DNA from: Chrysochromulina parva
Taxonomy: Eukaryota; Haptophyta; Prymnesiales; Chrysochromulinaceae
Length of the DNA: 22,039 bases
Direction of reading: 5' to 3'
Assembly (NCBI GenBank): GCA_002887195.1
Contig: PJAB01000691.1
Span: 1-22,039, forward strand
Shown: positions 1 to 8,885 of the stretch, piece by piece
Layout of the letters: every line of letters begins with the position of its first letter
Numbering within the stretch: the stretch's first letter is position 1
Made by a program: the position numbers and the translations under genes
Notes under the pieces: model-generated
What the model was told of the DNA's origin: nothing
The model's database searches: none
The model's input: the letters and a program-made list of their open reading frames with translations, nothing else

Positions 1-183
1 ATGGTGAGAACCATCCAACGGGTAAGTGCCCGGTCACGGCCGAGCATTCGATCCGACTAAGCGGCCGAGCGGGCCGCATTCGATTCGCCTAAGCTTGTAT
101 TAAGCATTTCCTTCGGACGGATTTCGCGGTTTCGCGGGACTTGACCCCGTGTGGGAACTTGGCAAGTTGCCGCGTCGCACACA

Positions 184-1656
184 ATGGGAGTCTGGCCGCC
201 GGCACCGCCCGTAGCGCCGATGGCGCCAATAGACATGATGCTGTTATCGAGCTTCGCCGACCGCCTGCCCATCCAGGTCGTCGTCGTGACGGCCATGCAC
301 GTTGAGCTGCGCACTTGGATCGAGCGCTTTCCATTAGGCGAGACTCTGGCATTCCAACAGGGTGGTTGCTCTGAAGAGACGGGCAGGCCATTGTCGCTCA
401 ATCGGGATCGCCGTGTGCTCGGCGTGACGACGGGCCAAGGTCCGTTCTGCGCTGCGACGACACTCATGGCGCTCGGTCATGATGGTCGGTTCGACCTGCG
501 CCATGCGTACTGGCTCATGACTGGCATCGCTGGTATCGATCCGCAATTCGGCTCCATCGGCTCGGTCGTGCTGCCTCGTTACCTGGTTGGCCTCGGGCGT
601 GACTACTACCTCGACGGAATCGGCGTTCTACCGCGCGTTGGCAATGTCAGCCGCACGACACCCAACTTTTCGCCTCCGTATCCAGACACGGCCACCTGCA
701 TAGCCGGTGGGCGGCTACGTGTGCTCGACCAGCACATGATCGAGCTGGCGTACAGCCTGTACGCCGCATCGGGCGCCTTGCTGAACGACACGGCCAACTT
801 ACAAGAAGCGCGCGCGCGCTACACCGAGCTCCGCGCACGCGATCCGCCCACCGTATATGTGGGCGGCACGAGTGTTACCGGTGAAACCTTTTGGGCGGGG
901 AGGGAGAGCACCTTGGTGGCACGGAACGAGAGCCGTTATTTCACCGCCGGGGCGGGTGAGCTGGCGGTGACGCAGGAGGAGGACATAGCGTGGTACGAGG
1001 CTGTCTTCTCGCTCGCGCGCGAGTTGCGGCCGCTCGCCAACGTCAGCCGCGTCGTCTATGTGCGTAGCCTCGGATGACCTCGGATGACCTTGGATGGCAT
1101 CTGACGGCATGCGAGTGCTACTGACAATCGCTGACTGCCCCATCACCGCCTTCCCTCGCAGTTGCGCTCCGCATCCGACTATTGCTACGAGCCTGCGGGC
1201 GAGCCATTCGAACCGCTCGCAAACTGGTTCTTCCAGGACCCCCTCCATTTCACCGCGCGTGAGGCGTTCGATGGTCTCTTCGTGGTCGGGGCGCCCATCG
1301 CACGCGCGCTCGCGCCGCTCGGCGCGGCCTCACCTCCGTCATCGCCCTCCCCATCCGAGCCGTACAATGGCTCGGGAATTGCGCTGTCCTTGCAGTTGGC
1401 CGTGTTGCTGGGCGTGCTGCAGCTGTGTACGGCGGTGCTGGCCCTTTCACACTTGCGAGCGCTGCTAGCCGCTCGGCGCACCACCGCCACCAATCCGAAA
1501 TCCTCTGGTGCGTGGATCCACAAGTCGAACGAATCGCCCAAGGCGAGAGCGGAGGCTGCCATGGACGAAAGCGACTTTGGTGGCGGCTTTAACATGGAGT
1601 TGAACGAGGCGGCCATTGCCGCAGCCAAGGCGTCTCGACGCGATAACAAAGCTTGA
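184..1656 (+). CDS. Purine nucleoside permease (NUP) family protein with C-terminal membrane segment
   Basis: Spliced gene: exon 1 184..1059, exon 2 1162..1656, 456 aa. The NUP family (PF06516, known from fungal purine nucleoside permeases and bacteria, with a nucleoside-phosphorylase-like fold) is recognised from residues about 31-335: VVVVTAMHVEL, TTGQGPFCAATTLMAL, YWLMTGIAGIDPQFGSIGSV, GETFWAGRES, AVTQEEDIAWYEA and, across the splice, VVYLRSASDY followed by VVGAPIARAL. Joining at GTGCGT/CGCAG restores this last motif in frame. After the domain come a Ser/Pro linker and a hydrophobic helix (about 364-388), then a charged tail of about 65 residues; this addition is not usual for the family. 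The start is the first in-frame ATG; an in-frame TGA lies at 142-144, so any upstream exon must join after it. A strong-looking donor (GTAAGTG) at position 22 could belong to a 5' exon, but I could not join it in phase. The substrate is inferred from the family, not demonstrated. Confidence 0.8.
1060..1161 (+). other. Intron of the NUP-family gene
   Basis: 102-bp GT-AG intron with donor TAT|GTGCGTAG and acceptor CCTCGCAG|TTGCGC, phase 0. It contains in-frame stops if retained (TGA at 1075). Removing it joins VSRVVY to LRSASDYCYEP, the conserved NUP strand. Confidence 0.85.
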
Positions 1657-2161
1657 AGCTTCGCTTGAAGATAACAATGAAGCTTGAAGGCCCAGCCCCA
1701 GGGTCAAGTAAGCAAGTAATTAAGTAAAACATGCCAACAGGCAGCTTACAATGAGCTTCTGAAGGCCCAGCCCCAGGGTGAAACAGTAGTCCGAAAAATT
1801 TTGGTTAGTGGGGTTAAGGCCCTCATATGAAACGTTCACGTTCACAGATGGCTTCCCTGGATACCCGGAGGCTCGAGGACTTTTACCGTTTTACACAAAA
1901 GTAGCGACGATGCACGATCGAAAACATCAAATAGTCGTCAAATGAGTTTCGTGAATGAGTTTAATCAAGTTTATAGACTGAGGAGCGTAGCGCCATCCCC
2001 CGGAACGGAGTGTGGTGGGCGCGTGCGTGCTCACGCAACGGATCTGACTGACTTACCGTGTCCCGTGTGTGTCCCCCCTGTGTCTTTTTACCGGTACGGA
2101 AACTGTTTGCGGACTTTGCGCAAGGAAAGTAAAGAGAGTGGGCATCACCGACGTCCGCGCG
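1657..2161. other. Intergenic region between NUP-like and ankyrin genes
   Basis: No coding sequence supported. The region is less GC-rich than its neighbours. It holds AAGCTTGAAG-type short repeats just after the stop codon and a 19-bp direct repeat (listed separately). The last 100 bp are pyrimidine-rich and probably serve as promoter/5' UTR of the ankyrin gene. Confidence 0.6.
1686..1779 (+). repeat. 19-bp direct repeat in the NUP-like gene 3' region
   Basis: GAAGGCCCAGCCCCAGGGT occurs at 1686-1704 and again exactly at 1761-1779, 75 bp apart, each preceded by an AGCTT-containing stretch. It probably arose as a local duplication in the 3' UTR. Confidence 0.8.
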
Positions 2162-2932
2162 ATGGGCTCCATCCGCGGCAACGATGACGGTACGGGATCG
2201 CAATTAGTCGGGGGCGGGACTAGCATGATCGTTCAGACACCGGCTCACGGTGAGTTCGAGACGCGCCATCGCGTCAAGAACCATGTGCCACTTGTGGAGT
2301 CGACAAAGACGGACTTGCACCGGGCGGTCGACAACAGCGACCCAGGCACTCTCACAGAATTGCTTGCGACGTCGCTCAAGGACCAGATCGACCACCAGAA
2401 CCATATGGGCTTCACAGCACTGCACCTCTCGGCTATGACATCGTCGGTCGGGCTTCAGTACGGCGCGGCCGACCCCGACCGCATCATGTGTTGCAAATTG
2501 CTCATCGAGGCAGGCGCGAACGTAAACATCCCGGGGCAGTGGGGCCAGACGGCGCTGCAAATTGCATCAATATCGCTCTATCCGGCCGTCCAAGTGTGCA
2601 TGTATCTTGTGGATGCACGCGCCGACCTGTTGGCAGTAGACGACTGGGGTTGCACCTGTCTGCACTCCTGCGCATACCTGGCGCACCCAGATCAGCTCAA
2701 GGTGCTCATGACTCACCCCGACTTCGAGGCGGCCAAACCTATCGTCAATCATGAAAAGCAGACGGCGCTGCAGGTGGCCATTCAAGTGTATGAGACGCAG
2801 CAGAAGAAGGCCGAGCTAGCTCCCTGCTTCTGCGAGGTGCGCATCCTTCTCGAGACGGGCCAGGGGCTGCCAGATCAAGGCCAGAGCACTGGGCAGCGCA
2901 CCGACGCCGCTGTGGCAAAGGCAAAACACTGA
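2162..2932 (+). CDS. Ankyrin-repeat protein
   Basis: Single-exon reading of 256 aa. Four to five ankyrin repeats are visible: a degenerate one from residue 49 (TDLHRAVDNSDPGTLTELL), one from about 82 (GFTALHLSAM ... CCKLLIEAGANVNIP) with an inserted stretch of about ten residues, one from about 127 (GQTALQIASI ... MYLVDARADLLAV), one from about 161 (DWGCTCLHSC), and a last partial one (KQTALQVAIQ, residue 199). Ankyrin repeats mediate protein binding; the partner cannot be told. There is no signal peptide or membrane segment. The ATG at 2162 was chosen because it has G at -3 and G at +4; the frame stays open to 2069 but contains no earlier ATG, so a spliced 5' exon is possible. The C-terminus (about residues 232-256) is low-complexity and charged. 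Confidence 0.75.
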   Translation: MGSIRGNDDGTGSQLVGGGTSMIVQTPAHGEFETRHRVKNHVPLVESTKTDLHRAVDNSDPGTLTELLATSLKDQIDHQNHMGFTALHLSAMTSSVGLQYGAADPDRIMCCKLLIEAGANVNIPGQWGQTALQIASISLYPAVQVCMYLVDARADLLAVDDWGCTCLHSCAYLAHPDQLKVLMTHPDFEAAKPIVNHEKQTALQVAIQVYETQQKKAELAPCFCEVRILLETGQGLPDQGQSTGQRTDAAVAKAKH

Positions 2933-3436
2933 CCTAAAGATCACTGGCCCATCAAGTATAATTCGTAGTACATGTCGAGTTGCGAGCGTCAGACATCGAC
3001 GCACACGGTCTCGGTCCGGTCCGGTCACGGACCGCCGCGGCGACGACCCGCCGGCGCGGACCCGCATTCGCCGTGGGCCCACGGCGGTACCTAGCTAGAA
3101 GCTTCTGGTTTGTAAACGGACACGGGAAGTACGCGGTTAATGGACCAAATGTACACAGTATACAGTTAGCGGTTACCAGGTAAGTGTGCACGTCGAGTAG
3201 ACAGTGACGAATGACAACGTTGAACGTATAGGGTTTTGCTTTAGGGATCGGATGAATGATGTGGAGCGCGCTGCATTGGCGTTGTCCCATCGCCGAAAAT
3301 GCGTCACATGTGTCCACGACTCCGCTCCACATGTCTATTATGCCCTTGTAAAGCAGAGGCCTAGAGCGCTGGATCGCGCATCTGGCCATCTGCTGCCGGC
3401 TGCTGGCCAACGCTGACGAATCGCATCGGCCACGGA
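2933..3436. other. Intergenic region between convergent genes
   Basis: Lies between the 3' ends of the ankyrin gene (+) and the repeat-rich unknown gene (-). Open frames here are short, on both strands, and show no family resemblance or repeats. Presumably it holds the two 3' UTRs. Nothing else seen. Confidence 0.6.
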
Positions 3437-5668
3437 TCACATGCCCGTTGGCAGAAAAGAGGCGATCACCTCCTCCTTGTGCAGCGGCTTAGTCAGGGCG
3501 CCAATTGGCGAGTAGGACGTGCGACACGCACTCAGGATTGTCTGCGGCGGTGCGGGCATCTGCTTGTGGTATGGCCCTGTGTTGGTCGCCGAGGTACAGG
3601 CGCTAGACATGCACGGCTGTGCCTTTAGAAAGGAAGGCATCGGGGCACAAGGCGCCGGCGCAGCGGAGGCATGCATCGGCTGCATCGACTGCCCAAAGGA
3701 TCCTTGGCATGCAGCGATTGCATGCAGTAGCTGCCTCGGCTGCCCAAAGGGGCCTAGCGGGTGGAAGGGCTGCGGGTTCGGAAGGAAGTTGGGCTGTAGA
3801 AGGAAGTTGGGCGGTGGAAGGAAGTTGGGCTGGGTGGGCATCGGGTGCGCGGAAGCTGTGCCCATGCCTTGCCAAGGGGTGCTCGGGTTCACAGCTGTGG
3901 GCGAAGGCAAGGGTGACTCCCCTATGCTTGCAATTTGGCTTTGTTGCAACATCGGCGGTCGACGTCGCGGCCCGCCCATCTCGGCGCCCATCGGCCACGC
4001 ACCGCTCGGCATCACTTGCGCGACGAAGTTGGGCTGCACCAGAGTGCCGTTCACCAGAGTGCCGGGCACGGCGTGCAGCGCCTGAGTTGAGGCGAGAGAG
4101 GAGATGGGCGAGGAGATGGGCGAGGAGATGTGACACGTCATCACTTGGCTCTGGCACGCGTGTAGGCCATTGTACGTGGACGGGCTGACCGCCCCATGTT
4201 GCTGCAGCGACTGCGAGCCTGGCGATGGCGCACGCATCTCGCCGCTGCCAGGTCCCACCATGCCACTCGCGAACCATGCCGGTGACGACCACGGTCGCAT
4301 CGGTGACCCCGTAGGTGTGGACTCACCCTCCTCTGGATGTGATTGCATGCTAATTGCCTCTTTCATCAGGCTAGTTGGTGTGGACTCGCCCCCCACTGGA
4401 CGTGAGCAAGAGGGGCTTCCCAAGGGGCTAGGAGCCGAGCCTCTTGGGCTCCTCTCCTCAGGTGCTCGTCCAATGACGTCCGATTGCATGCTAATTGCCT
4501 CTCTCATCAGGTTAGGAGCCGAGCCTCTTGGGCTCCTCTCCTCAGGTCCGATGCGCGACTCCGATTGAGCCTCGTGGGGGCCGCCGTGGGCATTCTGCAT
4601 GAGTGACTCGTGGGGGCCGCCGTGGGCATTCTGCATGAGTGATCGTGCCTGCGCGTGTGATGGCGCCGGCGCCGGCGCTGGCGCCTGCGCCTGCCCACGT
4701 GCGTCTGCGGGTGGGTGGGCGTGCAATCGTGTCTGAGTTCGGCACTCAATCTCGGCGAGTTCTCTGAGCTCCGCCTGCATGAGCTCAGCAGCCTCGATCT
4801 CGGCCCTCTCGAGCTCAAATCTCGCTCTCTCGGCATTGGCCACGAGTGCTCGGTGCCGGAGCCGGTGGAGCTCGTTCGCGGCTCGTTCGGCCGACGCTCG
4901 GTCGACTAGGCCAGTCTCCACGAGGTTCGTCGGCAGGCTGCGCGCCATCAGCTGGGCGGCTAGCTGTGTGCTCAGCTCGGCGTTCATCGGTGTGTTCGAC
5001 TCGAATATGAAGCGCTCGCGGAAGTGCTCGCACTCAGCGACGAGCTCGCTCATGGGAAAGTCGAGTAAGCCCGTCGAGGGTTGCTCTTGCGGCGATTCAC
5101 AGTGCCGCGACGTCATCAAGAACGGCGAGCCCGGCTGCTCTTCGTTCTCTGGCATGCGCGGGCGCGGGATTTCGTCGGCAGGGATCAGTTTCTCTCGTAA
5201 CATCTTGCCGCGCAGGTTGGGGTCGAAGGTCGACGCGGCGATGCCGCCGTGGTCGAGAAGCTCTTGCATGATTGCGCTCCCCGTTGCTTCAAGGGGCATC
5301 GTGCCTCGCCTGAGTGGCTCTGGGGTTTGGCTCGGTTTCCGTGGGGCCGCTGCCACCGAGCGCTGTGGGTAGGGTGCCGTCCGCGACTTTCGTAGTGGCG
5401 GTGGCGCGAGCACCTGATCATCGAAGGTAGTCGGAGGCACAGAAGACCTGCGAGCCCAAGCGCCGTGCTGAAGACCGCGGGGTTGGGGCATGCTGGTCGG
5501 CATGATGCCGACCAGTACGCGCGCTGCCATCGAGCGTGGAGAGATATTGGGACTCACATCGCTGTGCACCTTCGAGCCCATCGTCTGAGTCAGCATATCG
5601 ACATGTTGAATTGCATCTAGCTCCACTTTGACTTCGTCCACCCCCACGTCCATATCGATCGACTGCAT
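3437..5668 (-). CDS. Unknown repeat-rich protein with a central coiled coil
   Basis: 743 aa open frame starting at ATG 5668; I recognise no family. Layout: residues 1-255 mixed polar sequence; 258-316 a Glu/Arg/Ala-rich segment with strong coiled-coil character (HRLRHRALVANAERARFELE, then AAELMQAELRELAEI); 328-342 Ala-Pro-Gln run; 343-366 two perfect copies of SLMQNAHGGPHE; 376-453 interleaved duplications (EERSPRGSAP twice, LMREAISMQS and LMKEAISMQS, GESTPT twice); 512-525 ISSP repeats; 613-630 QPNFLP-type repeats; the remainder is Pro/Gln/Met-rich and likely disordered. It lies 145 bp downstream of the Prp18 stop on the same strand. Coding status rests on the length of the frame and on repeat periods that are all multiples of three (36, 63, 84, 141 bp), which suggests selection to keep the frame. 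Possibly a scaffold or RNA-associated disordered protein, but that is a guess. Confidence 0.6.
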   Translation of the reverse strand: MQSIDMDVGVDEVKVELDAIQHVDMLTQTMGSKVHSDVSPNISPRSMAARVLVGIMPTSMPQPRGLQHGAWARRSSVPPTTFDDQVLAPPPLRKSRTAPYPQRSVAAAPRKPSQTPEPLRRGTMPLEATGSAIMQELLDHGGIAASTFDPNLRGKMLREKLIPADEIPRPRMPENEEQPGSPFLMTSRHCESPQEQPSTGLLDFPMSELVAECEHFRERFIFESNTPMNAELSTQLAAQLMARSLPTNLVETGLVDRASAERAANELHRLRHRALVANAERARFELERAEIEAAELMQAELRELAEIECRTQTRLHAHPPADARGQAQAPAPAPAPSHAQARSLMQNAHGGPHESLMQNAHGGPHEAQSESRIGPEERSPRGSAPNLMREAISMQSDVIGRAPEERSPRGSAPSPLGSPSCSRPVGGESTPTSLMKEAISMQSHPEEGESTPTGSPMRPWSSPAWFASGMVGPGSGEMRAPSPGSQSLQQHGAVSPSTYNGLHACQSQVMTCHISSPISSPISSLASTQALHAVPGTLVNGTLVQPNFVAQVMPSGAWPMGAEMGGPRRRPPMLQQSQIASIGESPLPSPTAVNPSTPWQGMGTASAHPMPTQPNFLPPPNFLLQPNFLPNPQPFHPLGPFGQPRQLLHAIAACQGSFGQSMQPMHASAAPAPCAPMPSFLKAQPCMSSACTSATNTGPYHKQMPAPPQTILSACRTSYSPIGALTKPLHKEEVIASFLPTGM
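3779..3832 (-). repeat. PNFL-type tandem repeat in coding sequence
   Basis: Three imperfect copies of a short unit encoding QPNFLPP, PPNFLL and QPNFLP (residues 613-630 of the unknown protein). A further QPNF occurs at residues 545-548. Confidence 0.8.
4341..4547 (-). repeat. Interleaved direct duplications (35 bp and 30 bp units)
   Basis: A 35-bp unit is repeated perfectly at 4429-4463 and 4513-4547 (84-bp spacing; encodes ERSPRGSAP). A 30-bp unit is repeated with one mismatch at 4341-4370 and 4482-4511 (141-bp spacing; encodes LM(R/K)EAISMQS). Both spacings keep the reading frame. The second unit resembles sequence in intron 2 of the PLP enzyme gene. Confidence 0.85.
4571..4642 (-). repeat. 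Perfect 36-bp tandem duplication
   Basis: Two identical adjacent 36-bp copies, 4571-4606 and 4607-4642, encode SLMQNAHGGPHE twice. Perfect identity implies a recent duplication or gene-conversion event. Confidence 0.9.
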
Positions 5669-5813
5669 CGAGCAGAATGAAGCGACCTGCCAGAGAGGTC
5701 TTCGTGCAATTCTCTTACCAAATTGAGTTGAGGAATCTTTGCGGACTCATTTTGGTCGATATTTAGTATTCGTCAACAAAGTTTGAATGATTCCGGTGCA
5801 GCCTGTGCCTGTT

Positions 5814-6917
5814 CTAATTCACCGTCTTCGACGGCCCCGTCGGCGGCATCGCCTTCTGCGCAAACGTCAGCAGTCGCTTGACCGACTGCAAGTACTTGCG
5901 CTGCGTCTCGTCGTTCATCACGTGGGCGACTTTGGACTCGCGCAGGTGCTGCCGGCCCTGGCGCTCGTGGATGCCGGTACCGGTGATTCCCATGGGCCAC
6001 GGCGCGTTGCCGATCGCGCACCGGATGTACGCGTCGTGCGCCTTGACGTACTCCCGTACTTGCATGTAGCTCGTGATCTCTACCATCGCTCCGAGCACAT
6101 CGAAGGGCATCTCGCGCGTTCGCAGCTGGCGGAAAAAAGGGCGCATGTGGCGCTTCGCCTGCTGGTGCGCGGCGGTCATCTGGCGCCCCGAAAGGCTCGC
6201 AGCTTCCTCCTCGGGCCGTTGGGACAGCTCAGCTTCCCACAACTTGAGCAGCTGCTTGAAGTGGCGTGCGACGGTCTGCTCGGGCGTGGTGGCGACGAAG
6301 CTGGGCGCGAGCACGTCGTCGCCCTCCTCGTCTTCCTCGACCGCGGCGCCGCCACCCGCCTCGCCATCGCGCCCGTCGGCCCGGGCAAGCGTCAGACTCT
6401 CATTCTGGCCCCAAGTCTGTCCCTTCTTGAGCTGATCGTCGACCTCGCTCTCGCTCGGCAGCACGGCGCTCACCGCATGGTAGCGCTCGAGCCGCTCCTC
6501 GTCATCCTCGCCGAAGAGCTGGATCGGCTGTCCGAGCAGCCGCAGCTTGCGCTTCACCTCCGTTGGCTTCATATTCTCCTTATCGGCCGTCTTGCCGCCC
6601 GCCTTGGCTCCGCCGGAGGCCGTGGCCGCGGAGGCGCCTCCGCCGTGTTCGCCTCCAGAGCTCCCCAACGTCGGAGCTCCGTCGGCGCCAGAGCTGACGC
6701 CGGCCGCAGAAGCGGAGCCATCATCCGGCGCGCGTCTGAACTGCGGCGCGACAGCCTTCTTGCTCCGCTCCTCGGCCTGCCGCGCCTCCTCCTCGTAGTA
6801 CTGCTTCTGGCGAATCTGCTCGACCTCGCCGCGCTTAACCCACTTGCGCCCGAGCGTCTCCTTGGCGTCCTGCTGCAGTCGACGCTTGCGTTCTATTTCG
6901 GCCTTGATCGCGTCCAT
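5814..6917 (-). CDS. PRPF18: Pre-mRNA splicing factor Prp18
   Basis: 367 aa, single exon. Prp18 acts with U5 snRNP and Slu7 in the second catalytic step of splicing (family knowledge). Seen here: an N-terminal MDAIKAEIERKRR helix like that of animal Prp18; an Ala/Gly/Ser-rich linker (residues 62-110); an SFM/PRP4-like motif at 116-150 (VKRKLRLLGQPIQLFGEDDE); an acidic linker; and the C-terminal Prp18 domain (213-355) with MRPFFRQLRTREMP, YVKAHDAYIRCAIGNAPWPM and HVMNDETQRKYLQSVKRL, the family's signature loop and helices. The start at 6917 is chosen because it matches the normal N-terminus; the frame runs 37 codons further upstream with an ATG at 7028, but that extension looks non-conserved. 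Length is close to the human protein. Confident call. Confidence 0.95.
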   Translation of the reverse strand: MDAIKAEIERKRRLQQDAKETLGRKWVKRGEVEQIRQKQYYEEEARQAEERSKKAVAPQFRRAPDDGSASAAGVSSGADGAPTLGSSGGEHGGGASAATASGGAKAGGKTADKENMKPTEVKRKLRLLGQPIQLFGEDDEERLERYHAVSAVLPSESEVDDQLKKGQTWGQNESLTLARADGRDGEAGGGAAVEEDEEGDDVLAPSFVATTPEQTVARHFKQLLKLWEAELSQRPEEEAASLSGRQMTAAHQQAKRHMRPFFRQLRTREMPFDVLGAMVEITSYMQVREYVKAHDAYIRCAIGNAPWPMGITGTGIHERQGRQHLRESKVAHVMNDETQRKYLQSVKRLLTFAQKAMPPTGPSKTVN

Positions 6918-7337
6918 GCTCTCGCAAGAAGCTCCGGCCCCACGAGCAACACGAGCGTCACTCGTGAGGACTCGACGCGTCTGTGGGGAAACGGGATGGC
7001 TGAACTTGTGGTGTGCATTGCGTTTCACGACACACGCGACAACCGGTGCTACGGCACTGTTACTGCCCGCTCAGAATTCACACACCTTTGACACCATGCA
7101 TGCGCGAGTGAAGTGTGAACACGATGAACGTGTCGATGAACGTGTACTTTGCGGTGTGTTTGACTGAACTTAAGGAGCAGGAGGACATGTTGTGAATGCA
7201 GGTTGGGGAATGCAGCGGCGCAGAGCGACCGTTCCTCGCGTGTTGGCACCCGCAATCCCAGTTTTGGCTTTCAAGGCCGCTTGTTCGCGCCCACAGGTGC
7301 GCGGCACGAAACGCCAAGAACGAGTAACCATGAAATT
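6918..7337. other. Intergenic region upstream of Prp18
   Basis: Holds the presumed promoter/5' UTR of Prp18 (-) and the 3' UTR of the fucosyltransferase-like gene (-). Open frames here show no recognisable product. A run of ACACGATGAACGTGTCGATG-like short repeats lies at about 7118-7145. No TATA-like element is evident. Confidence 0.5.
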
Positions 7338-8885
7338 CTACAACGTCTCATTAGTATGGCTCCCGCTCCGCCTCGGCCTCAACCGACCGTCAGTCCGACC
7401 CTCCGACCACTGCTCGCAGCTTGCCACCACGGCGCCGCTCTGCAGGTCGAGGTACGCGCGTTTCGAAGGGACCCCCGAGACCCGCCGACGAGCTCCGATG
7501 AGATTGGACCACGTGGAGAACTGGCTGCCGGCAAATCCATGCGCCGCGAGCACGCAAAGCTCGTGCTCAATGAGGGCCGACCGAAGGCCATGGCGCCAAG
7601 GTTCGTCAATCACGTGCTCGGCGAGCTCGGACCACGAGCTCACACGTACTGTGGAGGGGCCGCAGCCGCGCCGAGCCCGATGCCGAGTCAGAGCCTCCGA
7701 GGCAGCTGCGGCGATGGCAGGCAGCAGGTTGCGGATGGTGTCCGGTTGGTTACTCGCTACGTAGAGAGTGGAGAGGGGCGCTGCGATGGGCGCGGCAGTG
7801 ACAGCGCTCGTGACAGCGCTCGCAGCTGTGGCGGTAATGGCAGCGGTGGAACCGGCGTCTCCGGGAAAGCTGTGCGCCACCGCATCGCCGCTTTGGCAGT
7901 CCGGAAAGCCCAGGCGTGGGACAAGTCGGCCAATCAAGGCCGCGATATCCGAGGCGCGCACCCCCTTTGATGTGGAATCCGCCATGTCAGCCAAGCGCAC
8001 ATGCACCGCAGCGTACCTGCCGAGCCTCGATGCAAGTTGAGAGGCGCGCGCTCGCACACTCTCACCGAGGCGCAGCAGTCGCAGGGCACACTGCTGCATC
8101 CTAATTAGGATCGCATCGGTGGCCTGGTCGTCGAGCAAGTCGAGGCTCCCAAACAGGACGCCGTCACCACCTCCCCCACTCGAGGCCTCGTCGTCAGTGG
8201 GGATGCCGCCGCGGTCGGTGCGACGGTTGGAGAGAAGACGCGAGCTGGCAGACTGCGAGCTGCCGCTCCTGCCGCCGCTGAGCTCATCGCTGCTCTTGCT
8301 CGTGGATCGGCCCTCCATGCACAGCAGCGGCGCAAGCCGATGAGCGAACAGGTAATTGTTTGGTAGCCGCTGGGCTGTACGCGAGCATCCGTGAGGCAAC
8401 CGCCGACAAGCTCGTCTGGTGTGAGTGCGGCAGCTCGTCAGATGGCAGTAGATGATCGACTGACAGCGACCGTCGTCTTCGGTGACGCGTGGCGAGCGTG
8501 ACGCACTGCAATTGTCGGGCTGCCGAAGCAAGCGCACCACAGCTGCGGTGAGAGACGAGGGCTCCGGCGTGAGGTGAAGCGGTTGCTGCGAGTCATGGAG
8601 TGACGCAAATGTAAGCTCGGCAGACGCAAATGAAAGCTGACGAGAGCTCATGACTCGCGCGAGTGGAGCAAACGAGCTCAGGTTGAAGGCCTCATCCGCT
8701 TGAAGACTGTCTTCCACTTCTGCCGATCGGCGGTGCTCGGCTGGCTGGTGAATAGGCGGAAGCACGAGCGTCCTGCCACCTAGCGCGGCCAAGGCGACGT
8801 GCTGAAGCAGCATGCCGCATTGGTTGCCGAAGCCAGATGAGTGCAAGACGGGGTCGACGATGAAGAGAGGCTTGCGCTCGTGCAT
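7338..8885 (-). CDS. O-fucosyltransferase-like (GT-B) glycosyltransferase
   Basis: 515 aa from ATG 8885. Three features match GDP-fucose protein O-fucosyltransferase-type enzymes (PF10250-like): an N-terminal strand and glycine loop, FIVDPVLHSSGFGNQ (residues 8-22) followed by ALAALGGRTLVLPP; a central YAAVHVRLADMAD (291-303), comparable to the HxR motif that binds the donor; and a C-terminal CVLAAHGFAGSQFSTWSNLI (444-463), comparable to the family's F-x-G-S-x-x-S-T-F/W motif. Between these are long low-complexity inserts (Ser/Arg/Gly at about 192-242, Ala/Thr at 345-370). No signal peptide or membrane anchor is visible, although these enzymes normally act in the ER or Golgi, so a missing 5' exon is possible. 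The upstream ATG at 8919 is in another frame. Acceptor substrate unknown. Confidence 0.6.
   Translation of the reverse strand: MHERKPLFIVDPVLHSSGFGNQCGMLLQHVALAALGGRTLVLPPIHQPAEHRRSAEVEDSLQADEAFNLSSFAPLARVMSSRQLSFASAELTFASLHDSQQPLHLTPEPSSLTAAVVRLLRQPDNCSASRSPRVTEDDGRCQSIIYCHLTSCRTHTRRACRRLPHGCSRTAQRLPNNYLFAHRLAPLLCMEGRSTSKSSDELSGGRSGSSQSASSRLLSNRRTDRGGIPTDDEASSGGGGDGVLFGSLDLLDDQATDAILIRMQQCALRLLRLGESVRARASQLASRLGRYAAVHVRLADMADSTSKGVRASDIAALIGRLVPRLGFPDCQSGDAVAHSFPGDAGSTAAITATAASAVTSAVTAAPIAAPLSTLYVASNQPDTIRNLLPAIAAAASEALTRHRARRGCGPSTVRVSSWSELAEHVIDEPWRHGLRSALIEHELCVLAAHGFAGSQFSTWSNLIGARRRVSGVPSKRAYLDLQSGAVVASCEQWSEGRTDGRLRPRRSGSHTNETL

Noticed and set aside
1..50. First coding exon MVRTIQR with a GTAAGTG donor at position 22
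   Set aside because: The donor looks good, but no acceptor after the in-frame stop at 142-144 joins it in phase with the NUP frame; unsupported without transcripts.
2952..3440. 162-residue minus-strand frame in the intergenic region
   Set aside because: No recognisable motif, composition unlike the neighbouring coding genes, and it would abut the start-distal end of the next gene; treated as chance.
5787..7091. 434-residue open frame on the plus strand
   Set aside because: It is the antisense shadow of the well-supported Prp18 gene; composition is Arg/Leu-rich with no family motif.
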